A DNA stretch of 61,674 nucleotides, taken from NCBI GenBank assembly GCA_036506275.1, contig DASXSB010000011.1, positions 1 through 61,674 on the forward strand, read 5' to 3'. The notes beneath the pieces were generated by a model. The model was not told the origin of the DNA. It worked only from the letters and a program-made list of their open reading frames with translations, and searched no databases. Made by a program: the position numbers and the translations under genes. This document shows positions 38,798 through 47,293 of the stretch, in pieces (positions within the stretch are counted from its first letter, which is position 1; every line of letters begins with the position of its first letter). This DNA is from DASXSB01 sp036506275 (lineage in GTDB: Bacteria > Methylomirabilota > Methylomirabilia > Rokubacteriales > CSP1-6).

Positions 38798-41700
38798 GTG
38801 CCCGAGTTTCTTCCGTTCGTCCGCGACTGGTTCGAATCGACGTTCGGTGAGGCAACTCGGCCCCAGCGCGAGGGATGGGAGGCCATCGCCTCCGGCCGCG
38901 ACACGCTGATCGTCGCGCCCACCGGCTCCGGCAAGACGCTCGCCGCGTTCCTGTGGGCGCTCGACCATCTCCACCGTCTCGCCCTCGATGGACGTCTCGA
39001 CGATCGCGTGCACGTCGTGTACGTGTCCCCGCTGCGCGCCCTCAGCAACGACATCGAGAAGAACCTGCGTGAGCCGCTCGCCGGCATCCGGGCCGCCGCC
39101 GTCGCGCGCGGGCTCACGTTGCCGGAGGTGCGCGTGGCCGTGCGCACGGGCGACACGCTGGCTCCGGCGCGACAGGCCATGACCCGCCGGCCACCCCACA
39201 TCCTGATCACGACGCCGGAGTCGCTGTACATCCTCCTCACCAGTCAGCGCTTCCGCCCGGCCCTCGCGAGCACACGGTTCGTGATCGTGGACGAGGTCCA
39301 CGCCCTCATGGCGACCAAGCGTGGCGCCCACCTCGCCCTCACGCTGGAGCGCCTGGCCGCCGTTACAACAAACCCACAAACCACCGGGACTCAGCCCACC
39401 CTCGGTGGCCCCGGGCACGCGGCCCCCGCTACGAACATCCCCGCTACAAACGTCCCGCAGCGTATCGGGTGCTCGGCCACGGTGAGTCCCGTCGGGGACG
39501 CCCTCGCCTTCCTCACCGGCACCGGCGCCCGCGAGGCCGTGGCCGTCGATGCCGGCTTCGCGCGCCAGCTCGACCTCCGCGTCGTGGCGCCCGTCGACGA
39601 CTTCCTCACCGCGTCGAGCGAGACCGTGTGGGACGCCACCCTCCAGGCCATCACGGAGATGGTGGCCGCCCACCGGAGCACGCTCGTGTTCGCGCAGAGT
39701 CGGCGCGCCGCCGAGCGCCTCGCCCGCGATCTGGACGACCGCCTCCACGACGGCCGCGTGGCCGCTCACCACGGATCGCTCTCGCGGCGCGCTCGTCTCG
39801 ACGCCGAGGACCGCCTGAAGAAGGGCGAGCTGAAAGCGCTGGTGGCGACGTCGTCGCTCGAGCTGGGCATCGACGTGGGCGCCATCGACCTCGTCATCCA
39901 GCTCCAGTCGCCGCGCACGGTGGCGGCGGCGCTCCAGCGCGTCGGTCGCGCGGGGCACCTCCTCACGCGCGTGTCCAAGGGCCGCATCGTGGTGACCAAG
40001 GGCGAGGAACTGGTAGAGGCGGCCGCCGTCGTGGATTGCATCCGCGCGCGCACGCTCGACCGCATCGCCGTGCCGGACGCTCCCCTCGACGTCCTCGCCC
40101 AGCAGATCGTGGCGGCGGTGGCGGCGGAGTCGCTCGACGTCGACACGCTCCACGCGCGCTTCACGCGCGCGACGCCCTACCGCGCGCTGTCCCGCGACGA
40201 TTTCCTGGCCGTGGTGCGCTCGCTCGCCGAGCCGCTACCCGCGGACGTGCGGGGCGCCGCCCCGCGCATCCTGTGGGACCGTGTCAACGACCGCCTCCAC
40301 GCCCGGCGGGGCGCGCGCTTCCTCGCCCTCACGTCAGGCGGCACCATCCCCGACGCCGGCCTCTTCGACGTCTTCGTGGCCGATACCGACCTCAAGGTGG
40401 GCACGCTCGACGAGGAGTTCGTCACGGAAAGCCTCCCCGGCGACGTTTTCCTGCTCGGCTCGCACGCGTGGAAGATCGTGAAGGTCCGCGCCGATCGCGT
40501 CCTCGTCGAGGACGCGCAGGGTAGCTCGCCCACCATTCCGTTCTGGAAGGGCGAGCATCCCTCGCGGTCGTGGGATCTCGGCGTCGCCGTCGGCCGCGTG
40601 CGCCGCCTCGCCGCCGCCCGCGTGGGCATGCCCGGGTTCGACGAGTGGGCGCAGGAGGCGCTCGGCCTCGACGCGCGGGCGGCGGCGGCGATGGAAGCAT
40701 GGCTGACGAAGGCGGCGGAGGTGCTGGACGGCGTGCCCGACCACGAGCACATCGTGGTGGAGTCGTTCTCCGACGAGATGGGCGGCCGGCACGCGATGAT
40801 CCACTCCGTGTTCGGCATGCGCATCAACGGCGCCTGGGGCATGGCGCTCCGGGAGAAAGTGCGCCGCGTCTTCGGCCTCATCGCGGAGGCGAGCCACGTC
40901 GACGACGGCGTGCTGCTTTCGTTCGCGCCCGGCCAGATCCCGCCCGCGCCCGAACGACTGGTGACCCTGGTCGATCCCGAGGAGCTCGACACCCTGCTCG
41001 GCCGCGCGCTCATCGGTTCTCCGCTCTTCACCACGCGCTTCCGCCACTGCGCGGTGCGATCGCTCTTCATCCCGCGCATGCAGGGCGGCGGACGCACACC
41101 CGCCTATCTCCAGCGCCTGAAGGCGGACGCGCTCATGGAGGCGGTGGGCGGCCTCGCCGAGTTCCCGGTGGTGGCGGAGACGTTGCGCGAGTGCTTCCAC
41201 GACGCCCTCGACGTGCCGCGGCTCAAGCGGCTCCTGGAGCGCCTCCACGACGCGGAGATCCGCACCCGCCACGTCGACAGTCCGCTGCCGTCGCCCTTCG
41301 TCTATCCGCTGCTCCTTGCCTGGGACTGGGCCTATCTCGACGCCGGCCACGCCGAGGAGCGCCGCGCCGACGCGGTGTCCATGCGAAAGGCGTGGACGCC
41401 GGCGGCCGGCCCCTTCTCCGCCGAGATCGTGGCCGCCGTGGAATCCGCGCTCCAGCGGACGGAAGAGAGCCGGCGCGCCCGCGACGCCAACGAGCTCGCC
41501 GCCATGCTCGACGAGCTCGGCGACCTCACGCGCGGGGAGATCTCGGCGCGCGCCCTCGGCGACCCCGATCCGCTCATTACGTCGTTGGAGGCGGAGGGGC
41601 GCGTGATCACGGTGACGTTCGCGAGCGGACGCCGGGCGTGGATCGCCGCCACCGATCGCCCCCTGTACGAGCGGCTCGCCTCCGACGCCGGCTTCGAGCA

Positions 41701-43186
41701 GGTGGCGCTGCGCGTGCTGAAGTCTTCGGGGCCGCTCACGGTGACCGCGCTCGCCGCGCGCTACGGGTTGCCGCCGGCACCGGTGACCGAGGTGCTCGGG
41801 CGTCTCACCGCGCGCGGCATTCTCCGTCATGGGCTCTTCGTCGCCGACGTGGCGGAGCCCCAATACGTGCACGTGGCCGTGCTCGACATGCTCCAGCGGC
41901 GTCAGCTCCGCGCCCGGCGGGCGCCGCGACCACTCGCCGCGCCGGAACAGCTCTCGGCATCGCTCCTGCGCCGCCATCACCTGCATCCCGACCATCGTCT
42001 GGTGGGACCGCCCGGCGTGCTGGCCGCCCTCGAGCTGCTGCAGGGCGAAGACGTCCCCGTGCGCGTGTGGGAGAGTGACCTCCTCGCCGCCCGCGTGGAG
42101 AGCTACGAACGCGAATGGCTCGATCGGCTCGGGCTTTCCGGCGAGATCGTGTGGACGGTGTTCGGCGTCGCGGACCGGGCCGGGATGCCGCGTGTCGGCG
42201 TGGCGCTGCGCGAGAACATCGGCTGGCTCCGCGAGCGGCCGCCGACACCGCCCGCCATCGACGACGCGACCAAGAACGTGCTCCTGCATCTCCAGCTTCG
42301 CGGCGCCTCGTTCGCGCGCGAGCTCGCGCGCGGCAGCGGTCTCGACGAGGCGCGCACGCTCGCCGCGCTGTGGGAGCTCTTCCGCGCGGGCCTCGTCACG
42401 CCGGACACGTTCAGCGCCGTGCTCGCCGGCGCCGCCGGCCCTGGCGCCACCGCGGGGCCGGCCGCACGCCGTCGCCGCCTCGGTCAAAGCCGGGGGCCTG
42501 TCGGGACCGTGCCCGTGGTCGGGCGCTGGAGCGCGCTCCCGGACGAGGAGCCGATCGGGCCCGACGAGCGCGCGGAAGCGCGCGCGCGCCTGCTCCTCGC
42601 CCGCTACGGCGTCGTGTCGCGCGAGCTCGCGCAGGGCGAGTGGTCGCGCCTGCGCCACGCCCTCGCGCGCCTGGAATACGCGGGCGAGATCTTGCGCGGC
42701 TACTTCGTGGAAGGACTCTCGGGAGAGCAATACGCGCTGGAGGACGCGGCCGATGATCTCGGCGCCGGCGGGCGGCGGGCCGAGCCGCACGTCGTCGTGA
42801 ACGCGCTCGACCCCGCGAATCTGTGGGGACGCGTGTTCGCGCTCGCGCGGCGCGACGGTGTCCGCGTCACCCCCGCGCGGACACCGGGGACGTGGCTCGT
42901 CTTCCGCGCCGGGCGTCCGGTGCTGGCGGTCGAGGGCGACGGCCGCGACCTCACGCCGCTTGCGGGCTGGGAGGCGGCCGATTTCGCGGGCGCGGTGCGT
43001 GCGCTCCAGGCGCTCGGGGAGCGGCCGTTGCCGTTCCGGCCGCTGCGCCGCCTCGAGGTCGCGACGTGGGAGGGCGCCCCCGCCGTCGAGAGCGAGGCGC
43101 GCGACGCCCTCGCCCCCTGCGGCTTCGCCGTGGACGGCCCGCGGCTCGTGTGGGAGCCCACCGGCCGCGTCCTCGGGCGCCGATGA
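38798..43186 (+). CDS. lhr: Lhr-type large superfamily-2 DNA helicase
   Basis: A 1,462-aa ATP-dependent helicase, as long as E. coli Lhr. Motif I 'LIVAPTGSGKTLAAFLWALD', motif II 'FVIVDEVHALMATKRGAHLA' (DEVH), motif III 'RIGCSATVSP', motif IV-VI 'SLELGIDVGAIDLVIQLQSP' and 'ALQRVGRAGHLL'. The winged-helix/beta-barrel Lhr core (about 420-900) and a long C-terminal part follow, with 'MQGGGRTPAYLQRLKADALM' and a late 'RLRHALARLEYAGEILRGYF' winged helix. Lhr translocates 3'-5' and unwinds RNA:DNA hybrids. Residues about 189-222, between motifs II and III, are a Thr/Pro/Asn-rich insert with a tandem repeat. The start is GTG 38798 after GGAG. Confidence 0.93.
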   Translation: MPEFLPFVRDWFESTFGEATRPQREGWEAIASGRDTLIVAPTGSGKTLAAFLWALDHLHRLALDGRLDDRVHVVYVSPLRALSNDIEKNLREPLAGIRAAAVARGLTLPEVRVAVRTGDTLAPARQAMTRRPPHILITTPESLYILLTSQRFRPALASTRFVIVDEVHALMATKRGAHLALTLERLAAVTTNPQTTGTQPTLGGPGHAAPATNIPATNVPQRIGCSATVSPVGDALAFLTGTGAREAVAVDAGFARQLDLRVVAPVDDFLTASSETVWDATLQAITEMVAAHRSTLVFAQSRRAAERLARDLDDRLHDGRVAAHHGSLSRRARLDAEDRLKKGELKALVATSSLELGIDVGAIDLVIQLQSPRTVAAALQRVGRAGHLLTRVSKGRIVVTKGEELVEAAAVVDCIRARTLDRIAVPDAPLDVLAQQIVAAVAAESLDVDTLHARFTRATPYRALSRDDFLAVVRSLAEPLPADVRGAAPRILWDRVNDRLHARRGARFLALTSGGTIPDAGLFDVFVADTDLKVGTLDEEFVTESLPGDVFLLGSHAWKIVKVRADRVLVEDAQGSSPTIPFWKGEHPSRSWDLGVAVGRVRRLAAARVGMPGFDEWAQEALGLDARAAAAMEAWLTKAAEVLDGVPDHEHIVVESFSDEMGGRHAMIHSVFGMRINGAWGMALREKVRRVFGLIAEASHVDDGVLLSFAPGQIPPAPERLVTLVDPEELDTLLGRALIGSPLFTTRFRHCAVRSLFIPRMQGGGRTPAYLQRLKADALMEAVGGLAEFPVVAETLRECFHDALDVPRLKRLLERLHDAEIRTRHVDSPLPSPFVYPLLLAWDWAYLDAGHAEERRADAVSMRKAWTPAAGPFSAEIVAAVESALQRTEESRRARDANELAAMLDELGDLTRGEISARALGDPDPLITSLEAEGRVITVTFASGRRAWIAATDRPLYERLASDAGFEQVALRVLKSSGPLTVTALAARYGLPPAPVTEVLGRLTARGILRHGLFVADVAEPQYVHVAVLDMLQRRQLRARRAPRPLAAPEQLSASLLRRHHLHPDHRLVGPPGVLAALELLQGEDVPVRVWESDLLAARVESYEREWLDRLGLSGEIVWTVFGVADRAGMPRVGVALRENIGWLRERPPTPPAIDDATKNVLLHLQLRGASFARELARGSGLDEARTLAALWELFRAGLVTPDTFSAVLAGAAGPGATAGPAARRRRLGQSRGPVGTVPVVGRWSALPDEEPIGPDERAEARARLLLARYGVVSRELAQGEWSRLRHALARLEYAGEILRGYFVEGLSGEQYALEDAADDLGAGGRRAEPHVVVNALDPANLWGRVFALARRDGVRVTPARTPGTWLVFRAGRPVLAVEGDGRDLTPLAGWEAADFAGAVRALQALGERPLPFRPLRRLEVATWEGAPAVESEARDALAPCGFAVDGPRLVWEPTGRVLGRR
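39425..39454 (+). repeat. 15-bp tandem repeat inside lhr
   Basis: Two copies of a 15-base unit, CCCGCTACGAACATC (39425-39439) and CCCGCTACAAACGTC (39440-39454), in frame (Pro-Ala-Thr-Asn-Ile/Val). They sit in a locally AT-richer insert (39361-39460) of the helicase gene. Confidence 0.7.
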
Positions 43187-43275
43187 CGCGCGGGGCCGTT
43201 CCGAACCGGAACGCGCGATGACGTGGATCTGGCTCTCGATAATCCTCCAGGCTTTCGGCGGCGCTTAGCCCCGCG

Positions 43276-43770
43276 ATGCGCCGCCGTGCGGCTCGACCAC
43301 GACGCCGACCTTCGGCACGACCGCGGCCGGCGGCACGACCGCGACGCCGGCCTCAGTCACGACCACGCGCGACGCCGAGCACGCCCACCGGCAGCCGGCG
43401 CCGCGCCACCGCCACGAGCCCGTTCCGCACGAAGCGGATCTACGCGCCGACGGTGGACGACGACGGCGTGCGCGTGCTGATCATGCGGCTGTGGCCGCGC
43501 GGGATCCGCAAGGAGCGCGTCGATCACTGGCTCCGCGAGCTCGGTCCCGTGCCGACGCTCCTGCGCGCGTTCCTGGACGGCAAGATCGACTGGGCCGGGT
43601 ACCGCCCGCGCTACCTGGCCGGGCTCCAGCGCCCGGAAGCGCAGGCGGACGTGGCGCGGGTGCTCGACCTCGCGCGCACAGGAACGGTCACGCTCCTGTG
43701 CGGATGCGCCGACGAGCGGCGCTGCCACCGCACGCTGCTGCGGAAATATCTCGAGGCGCGGATGTTGTAG
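43276..43770 (+). CDS. DUF488 family protein
   Basis: A 164-aa frame. The conserved DUF488 part begins at about residue 50: 'TKRIYAPTVDDDGVRVLIMR', 'LWPRGIRKERVDHWLRELGP', 'LLRAFLDGKIDWAGYRPRY' and 'TVTLLCGCADERRCHRTLLR', ending RKYLEARML. The family's length is about 115, so the first 50 residues (almost only R, P, A, T, S) are probably not native. No good start codon exists between 43276 and the domain, so the true start is unclear and the region before it (from 43187) looks worn. Function is unknown; some relatives lie near stress genes. Confidence 0.65.
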   Translation: MRRRAARPRRRPSARPRPAARPRRRPQSRPRATPSTPTGSRRRATATSPFRTKRIYAPTVDDDGVRVLIMRLWPRGIRKERVDHWLRELGPVPTLLRAFLDGKIDWAGYRPRYLAGLQRPEAQADVARVLDLARTGTVTLLCGCADERRCHRTLLRKYLEARML

Positions 43771-43783
43771 ACTGGCCGGCGTC

Positions 43784-44200
43784 ATGCGCGCCGGAGCCGG
43801 CCTCTTCGCGTTCCTGGTGCTCACGGCGGCCCTCGCCGGCGCCGAGCACGCGCCGGAGTTTCGCTACGTCGTGCTCGGCTACGTGACCGACACCGCGGGC
43901 AAGCCGGTGGCGGCCGCCGCCATCCAGGTCGTGCGCGACAAGACCGGGCTCGCCTACGCCGGGACCACCGACACCACGGGCTTCTACGTGGTGGTCGTCC
44001 GGCTCGCCGACGAGAGTCTGGGCGAGTCGCTCACGGTCCGGCTCGGCGAGCGCGCGAGCAGCATCACGGTTCGCTTCGATCCCGCCAACCATCTCGAGGA
44101 GCGCGGGACACGCGTCGACGTCAAAGGCACGCGCTTCGTGGAGACGCCGACGACGTTCAAGTCCACGCTCAACCGGTTTCTGGCCGCGCCCGTGCGCTGA
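43784..44200 (+). CDS. Exported carboxypeptidase-regulatory-like (Ig-like) domain protein
   Basis: A 138-aa protein with signal peptide (MRAGAGLFAFLVLTAALAGA). The mature part is one transthyretin/CarboxypepD_reg-like beta sandwich: 'YVVLGYVTDTAGKPVAAAAI', 'QVVRDKTGLAYAGTTDTTGF', 'YVVVVRLADESLGESLTVRL'. Such domains bind or present other proteins or ligands outside the membrane. The remaining part (to PVR) is not recognised. It starts 14 bases after the DUF488 stop. Confidence 0.75.
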   Translation: MRAGAGLFAFLVLTAALAGAEHAPEFRYVVLGYVTDTAGKPVAAAAIQVVRDKTGLAYAGTTDTTGFYVVVVRLADESLGESLTVRLGERASSITVRFDPANHLEERGTRVDVKGTRFVETPTTFKSTLNRFLAAPVR

Positions 44201-44264
44201 CGGCGGGCGCGGCGTCGGTGACGACGCTCGCCGGCGCGCGCCCACGGCATGAGGAGGACCTGAC

Positions 44265-44528
44265 ATGGCGAAGGCAGCACGGCGGGGCATGAAGGCATAC
44301 GTGCTCATCGAGACCTCCGCGGGCAAGGCGAAAGCGGTGAAGAAGGCGCTCGCGAAGTTCAGCACGTCGGACGTCGCCACCGTGGATGCGGTCACCGGAC
44401 CGTACGACTTCATCGCGGTGGTGGAAGGGCCCACGCTGGACGAGATCGGCCGTCTCGTGACCGACGAGATCGGCGTCATCGACGGCGTCACTCGCACCAC
44501 CACCTGCGTGGCCGTCTCCATCGGCTGA
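44265..44528 (+). CDS. Stand-alone Lrp/AsnC ligand-binding (RAM) domain protein
   Basis: An 87-aa protein with AGGAGG Shine-Dalgarno. It is the alpha/beta RAM domain of Lrp-type regulators without a DNA-binding domain: 'KAYVLIETSAGKAKAVKKAL', 'DVATVDAVTGPYDFIAVVEG', 'IGVIDGVTRTTTCVAVSI'. Such stand-alone forms may bind small amino-acid ligands or modulate full-length Lrp members. No target is nearby. It precedes the epimerase gene by one base. Confidence 0.88.
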   Translation: MAKAARRGMKAYVLIETSAGKAKAVKKALAKFSTSDVATVDAVTGPYDFIAVVEGPTLDEIGRLVTDEIGVIDGVTRTTTCVAVSIG

Positions 44529-44529
44529 C

Positions 44530-45471
44530 GTGGACGTGCTCGTCGTCGGCGGCACGGAGTTCATCAGCCTTCGCCTCGTGGAGGCGCTGCGTCGCGACCG
44601 CCATCGCGTGACCGTCCTCAACCGCGGGCGGCGGCCCGAGCGCGTGCCCGCCGGCGTCCGCACGATCGCCGCCGACCGGCTCGACCACGGCGCCCTCCGC
44701 CGCGCGCTCGCGGGAGAACGGGTGGACGCGCTCGTCGACGTCACCTACGCGCCCACCACCGGCGCCGACGTCGAGGCGCTCCTCGACGCCCTCGACGGGC
44801 GCGTCGGCCACGCCGTATTCATCTCCACCGGGCGCGTCTACGACCACGGCCTTCCGATTCCCTTCGACGAGGCCACGCCGCGCACGCTTTACTGGGGGGA
44901 GTACGCGCGCAACAAGATCGCGGGCGAAGACGCACTCTTCGCCCGTCACCGCGCGCGCGGGCTCCCCGTCACCATCGTGCGGCCGACCCACGTCTACGGT
45001 CCCCTCAACACGCGCAACAACGAGACGTTCTTCTTCGACCGCCTCGTGCGTGGTCGGCCCGTTCTCGTCCCCGGCGGGGGCGGGTGGCTCCGACAGTTCG
45101 GGCACGTGGAGGATCTCGCGGACGCCATCGTGGCCATGCTCGGGGTGCCGGCCGCGTTCGGGCAGGCGTACAACGTCACCGGCGAGGACGCGATCACCCA
45201 GGTCGGCTTTGTGGAGCTGATCGCCGACGTCGTGAAGCGGCCCCTCACGCTCGTCCCCGCCCCCGCCTCCGCCGCCTTCGGCCAGAATCTCGCCTACGAT
45301 TGTCACGCCGTCTACACGACGACGAAGGTGCGCGCCCAGCTCGGCGTGCGACCGCGATACACGCTGCCGGCCGGTCTCGCGCAGACATTCGAGTGGTACG
45401 TGCGCGAAGGCCTCGACCGCCGTCACGTCGACTTCGCCGCCGAGGACGCGGTCCTCGCCCGCGCCGGGTGA
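44530..45471 (+). CDS. NAD(P)-dependent epimerase/dehydratase family protein
   Basis: A 313-aa extended SDR starting with GTG 44530. The cofactor motif 'VLVVGGTEFISLRLVEALRR' (GGTxFI, an atypical variant), 'VTVLNRGRRPER', 'FISTGRVYDHGLP' (Ser/Thr), 'YWGEYARNKIAGEDALF' (YxxxK) and 'TIVRPTHVYGPLNTRNNETF' are all present. Relatives with GGTRFxG and LNRG are isoflavone-reductase-like or CSP41-type epimerases; the substrate (nucleotide sugar?) is not set. It is followed at once by the dehydrogenase gene and preceded by the RAM gene, so an operon is likely. Confidence 0.88.
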   Translation: MDVLVVGGTEFISLRLVEALRRDRHRVTVLNRGRRPERVPAGVRTIAADRLDHGALRRALAGERVDALVDVTYAPTTGADVEALLDALDGRVGHAVFISTGRVYDHGLPIPFDEATPRTLYWGEYARNKIAGEDALFARHRARGLPVTIVRPTHVYGPLNTRNNETFFFDRLVRGRPVLVPGGGGWLRQFGHVEDLADAIVAMLGVPAAFGQAYNVTGEDAITQVGFVELIADVVKRPLTLVPAPASAAFGQNLAYDCHAVYTTTKVRAQLGVRPRYTLPAGLAQTFEWYVREGLDRRHVDFAAEDAVLARAG

Positions 45472-45472
45472 C

Positions 45473-46426
45473 GTGGCGCGCGCGCGCGGTTCCGTCACCG
45501 TCCTCGTCTACCATCCCGATGAATCGGCGGCGTACGCGGCCCTCGTCCCCGCCGATGCCGCCGTTCACGTGCGGGTGTGCGACTCCGAAACGGAGGCGGC
45601 GAAGGCCATCACGGACGCCGACGTCGTCTACGCGTGGCGGTTTCCCGCCCCCCTCTACGCGCGCGCGCCCCGTCTCCGCTGGCTCCAGGCGATGGGCGCG
45701 GGCGTGGAATGGGCGCTCGTGCCTTCGCTGTCGCGAGGAGTGGTCGTCACGCGCGCGCCCGGCGTCTTCGGTCCCTGGATGGCGGAGTACGTCGTCGGCT
45801 GGTTGCTGTGGGTCACGCAGCGGATGGACGTCTATCGCGACGCCCAGCGGGCGCGGCGCTGGCGCGGCGACGTCATTCCCGAGCGGCTCGCCGGGAAGAC
45901 GATGCTGGTGGTGGGCCTCGGCGAGATCGGACGCGCGGTGGCGCAGGCCGGGCGCGCGCTCGGGCTGCGCGTGATCGGCGTGAGCCGATCGGCGCGTCCG
46001 GTGCGCGGCGTCGCGCGCGTCTACCCGGCGCGCGCCCTCGCGCGCGCGCTCGCGGAGGCGGATCTGGTGACGGTGACGGTGCCTCTCACGCCGGCCACGC
46101 GCGCGCTCTTGGGGAGTGACGAGCTGGCGGCGATGCGGCCGTCGGCGTGGCTCGTCAACGTGGCGCGAGGCGCGGTGGTGGACGAGGACGCGCTGGTGGC
46201 GGCGCTCCGAAGCCGGCGCATCGCGGGCGCGATCCTCGACGTCTTCGCGGAAGAACCGCTCCCGCCCGCGCATCCCCTGTGGGGCCTCGACAACGTCGTG
46301 GTCACTCCGCACATCGCGGGTCCGAGCACGCCGGCGGAGATCGCGCCCATTTTCGCGGACAACCTCGCGCGCTTTCTCAGAGGTCGACCCCTTCGACACG
46401 TCGTGGACCGCCGGCGGGGCTACTGA
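45473..46426 (+). CDS. D-2-hydroxyacid dehydrogenase (NAD-dependent)
   Basis: A 317-aa protein starting with GTG 45473. Formate/glycerate-dehydrogenase-like: catalytic domain, then NAD-fold 'KTMLVVGLGEIGRAVAQAGR' (GxGxxG), 'VTVTVPLTPATRALLGSDEL', 'WLVNVARGAVVDEDALVAAL' (Arg of the triad), 'GAILDVFAEEPLPPAHPLWG' (Glu) and 'NVVVTPHIAGPSTP' (His). It reduces a 2-oxoacid or oxidises a D-hydroxyacid; the substrate is unknown. The first 85 residues show the usual N-terminal half. The gene overlaps terC by 50 bases at the 3' end. Confidence 0.92.
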   Translation: MARARGSVTVLVYHPDESAAYAALVPADAAVHVRVCDSETEAAKAITDADVVYAWRFPAPLYARAPRLRWLQAMGAGVEWALVPSLSRGVVVTRAPGVFGPWMAEYVVGWLLWVTQRMDVYRDAQRARRWRGDVIPERLAGKTMLVVGLGEIGRAVAQAGRALGLRVIGVSRSARPVRGVARVYPARALARALAEADLVTVTVPLTPATRALLGSDELAAMRPSAWLVNVARGAVVDEDALVAALRSRRIAGAILDVFAEEPLPPAHPLWGLDNVVVTPHIAGPSTPAEIAPIFADNLARFLRGRPLRHVVDRRRGY

Positions 46427-47105
46427 CCGGCGCCGCCGGGGCGCGCGCCGGCACCGCCACGCGCGCCCACCACCAGCCGAGGCCGAGCAGCACGGCGGCC
46501 AGGACGTAGGGCACCGCCACCAGCACGCCGGTGCCGGCGACCGCGCGCGCGACGGCGGCGTCGCCCGCGATCATCTCTCCCGCCACCCAGCCCAGCACGC
46601 CGCCGCCGACCCAGATGATCCACGGCCAGCGGTTCATGAGGGTGGCGAGAAGGCCGCTCCCCCACACGACCAACGGCAGCGACAACGCGATGCCGAAGAC
46701 GACCAGGCGCAGATCGCCACGGGCGGCGCCGGCCACGCCGAGGACGTTGTCGAGGCTCATGACGGCGTCGGCGGCGATGATGATCCAGATGGCCTGACCG
46801 AGCGACGTCCCCTCCCGCACGTTGTGGACGCTGCTCGCCTGGGGACGGACGAGCTTCAGGGCGATGCCGACGAGGAGGACACCGCCCACGAGCTGCACGA
46901 ACGGAACGCGCAACAGCAGCGTGGTGAGCGTGATGAAGACGAGGCGCAGCACCACCGCCCCCGCCGTTCCGAACACCCGCCCCCACAGTCGCGCCCGCGG
47001 CGGTAGCGTGCGCACGGCGAGGGCGATGACGAGGGCGTTGTCGCCCGCGAGCATGAGGTCGATGAGCACGATCGAGAGGAGGCGGCCCCAGAACTCCGAG
47101 TCCAT
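46377..47105 (-). CDS. TerC/YjbE-family integral membrane protein
   Basis: A 242-aa protein of seven hydrophobic helices. Conserved acidic motifs: 'LIDLMLAGDNALVIALAV' (helix 1), 'IIAADAVMSLDNVLGVAGAA' (repeat), 'GEMIAGD'. TerC-type proteins export metals such as Mn(II) or support membrane protein biogenesis. The start is ATG 47105 with GAGG five bases upstream. The 3' end overlaps the hydroxyacid dehydrogenase gene by 50 bases on the other strand. A 31-aa membrane peptide precedes it by 8 bases. A Mn riboswitch (yybP-ykoY) is sometimes found near such genes; I do not see one. Confidence 0.9.
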   Translation of the reverse strand: MDSEFWGRLLSIVLIDLMLAGDNALVIALAVRTLPPRARLWGRVFGTAGAVVLRLVFITLTTLLLRVPFVQLVGGVLLVGIALKLVRPQASSVHNVREGTSLGQAIWIIIAADAVMSLDNVLGVAGAARGDLRLVVFGIALSLPLVVWGSGLLATLMNRWPWIIWVGGGVLGWVAGEMIAGDAAVARAVAGTGVLVAVPYVLAAVLLGLGWWWARVAVPARAPAAPVSSPAGGPRRVEGVDL

Positions 47106-47113
47106 GGCGCCTC

Positions 47114-47209
47114 CTACCGCGTCAGAAACGTCACGAAGGCGACGAGCGCCTTCCCGACGACGATGAGGGCGACGGCGACCGCCAGCCCGTAATAGCGGTT
47201 CGGTGTCAT
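47114..47209 (-). CDS. 31-residue single-helix membrane peptide upstream of terC
   Basis: ATG 47209 to TAG 47114, encoding M-T-P-N-R-Y-Y-G then a hydrophobic run LAVAVALIVVGKALVAFV ending T-F-L-T-R. GGAG stands 8 bases before the ATG. The stop is 8 bases before the terC start, so the two are very likely co-transcribed. One transmembrane helix is predicted, N-terminus in by the positive-inside rule only weakly. It is too short for ordinary gene prediction. It could be a TerC accessory subunit. Confidence 0.55.
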   Translation of the reverse strand: MTPNRYYGLAVAVALIVVGKALVAFVTFLTR

Positions 47210-47293
47210 CACGTGTTCTCCGTGGAGACAGGTGCACGAACGCGCACCGCCCCCATGGCGGTGCGCACTCAGGAGAAGGACGCGATGACGGGA

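Noticed and set aside
43218..43268. 16-residue peptide M-T-W-I-W-L-S.. as a real gene
   Set aside because: It is too short, has no Shine-Dalgarno and lies in a worn-looking stretch; it is kept only as an observation.
47105..47293. Manganese (yybP-ykoY) riboswitch before terC
   Set aside because: The gap is largely taken by the 31-aa peptide frame, and I could not find the conserved paired junction motifs.
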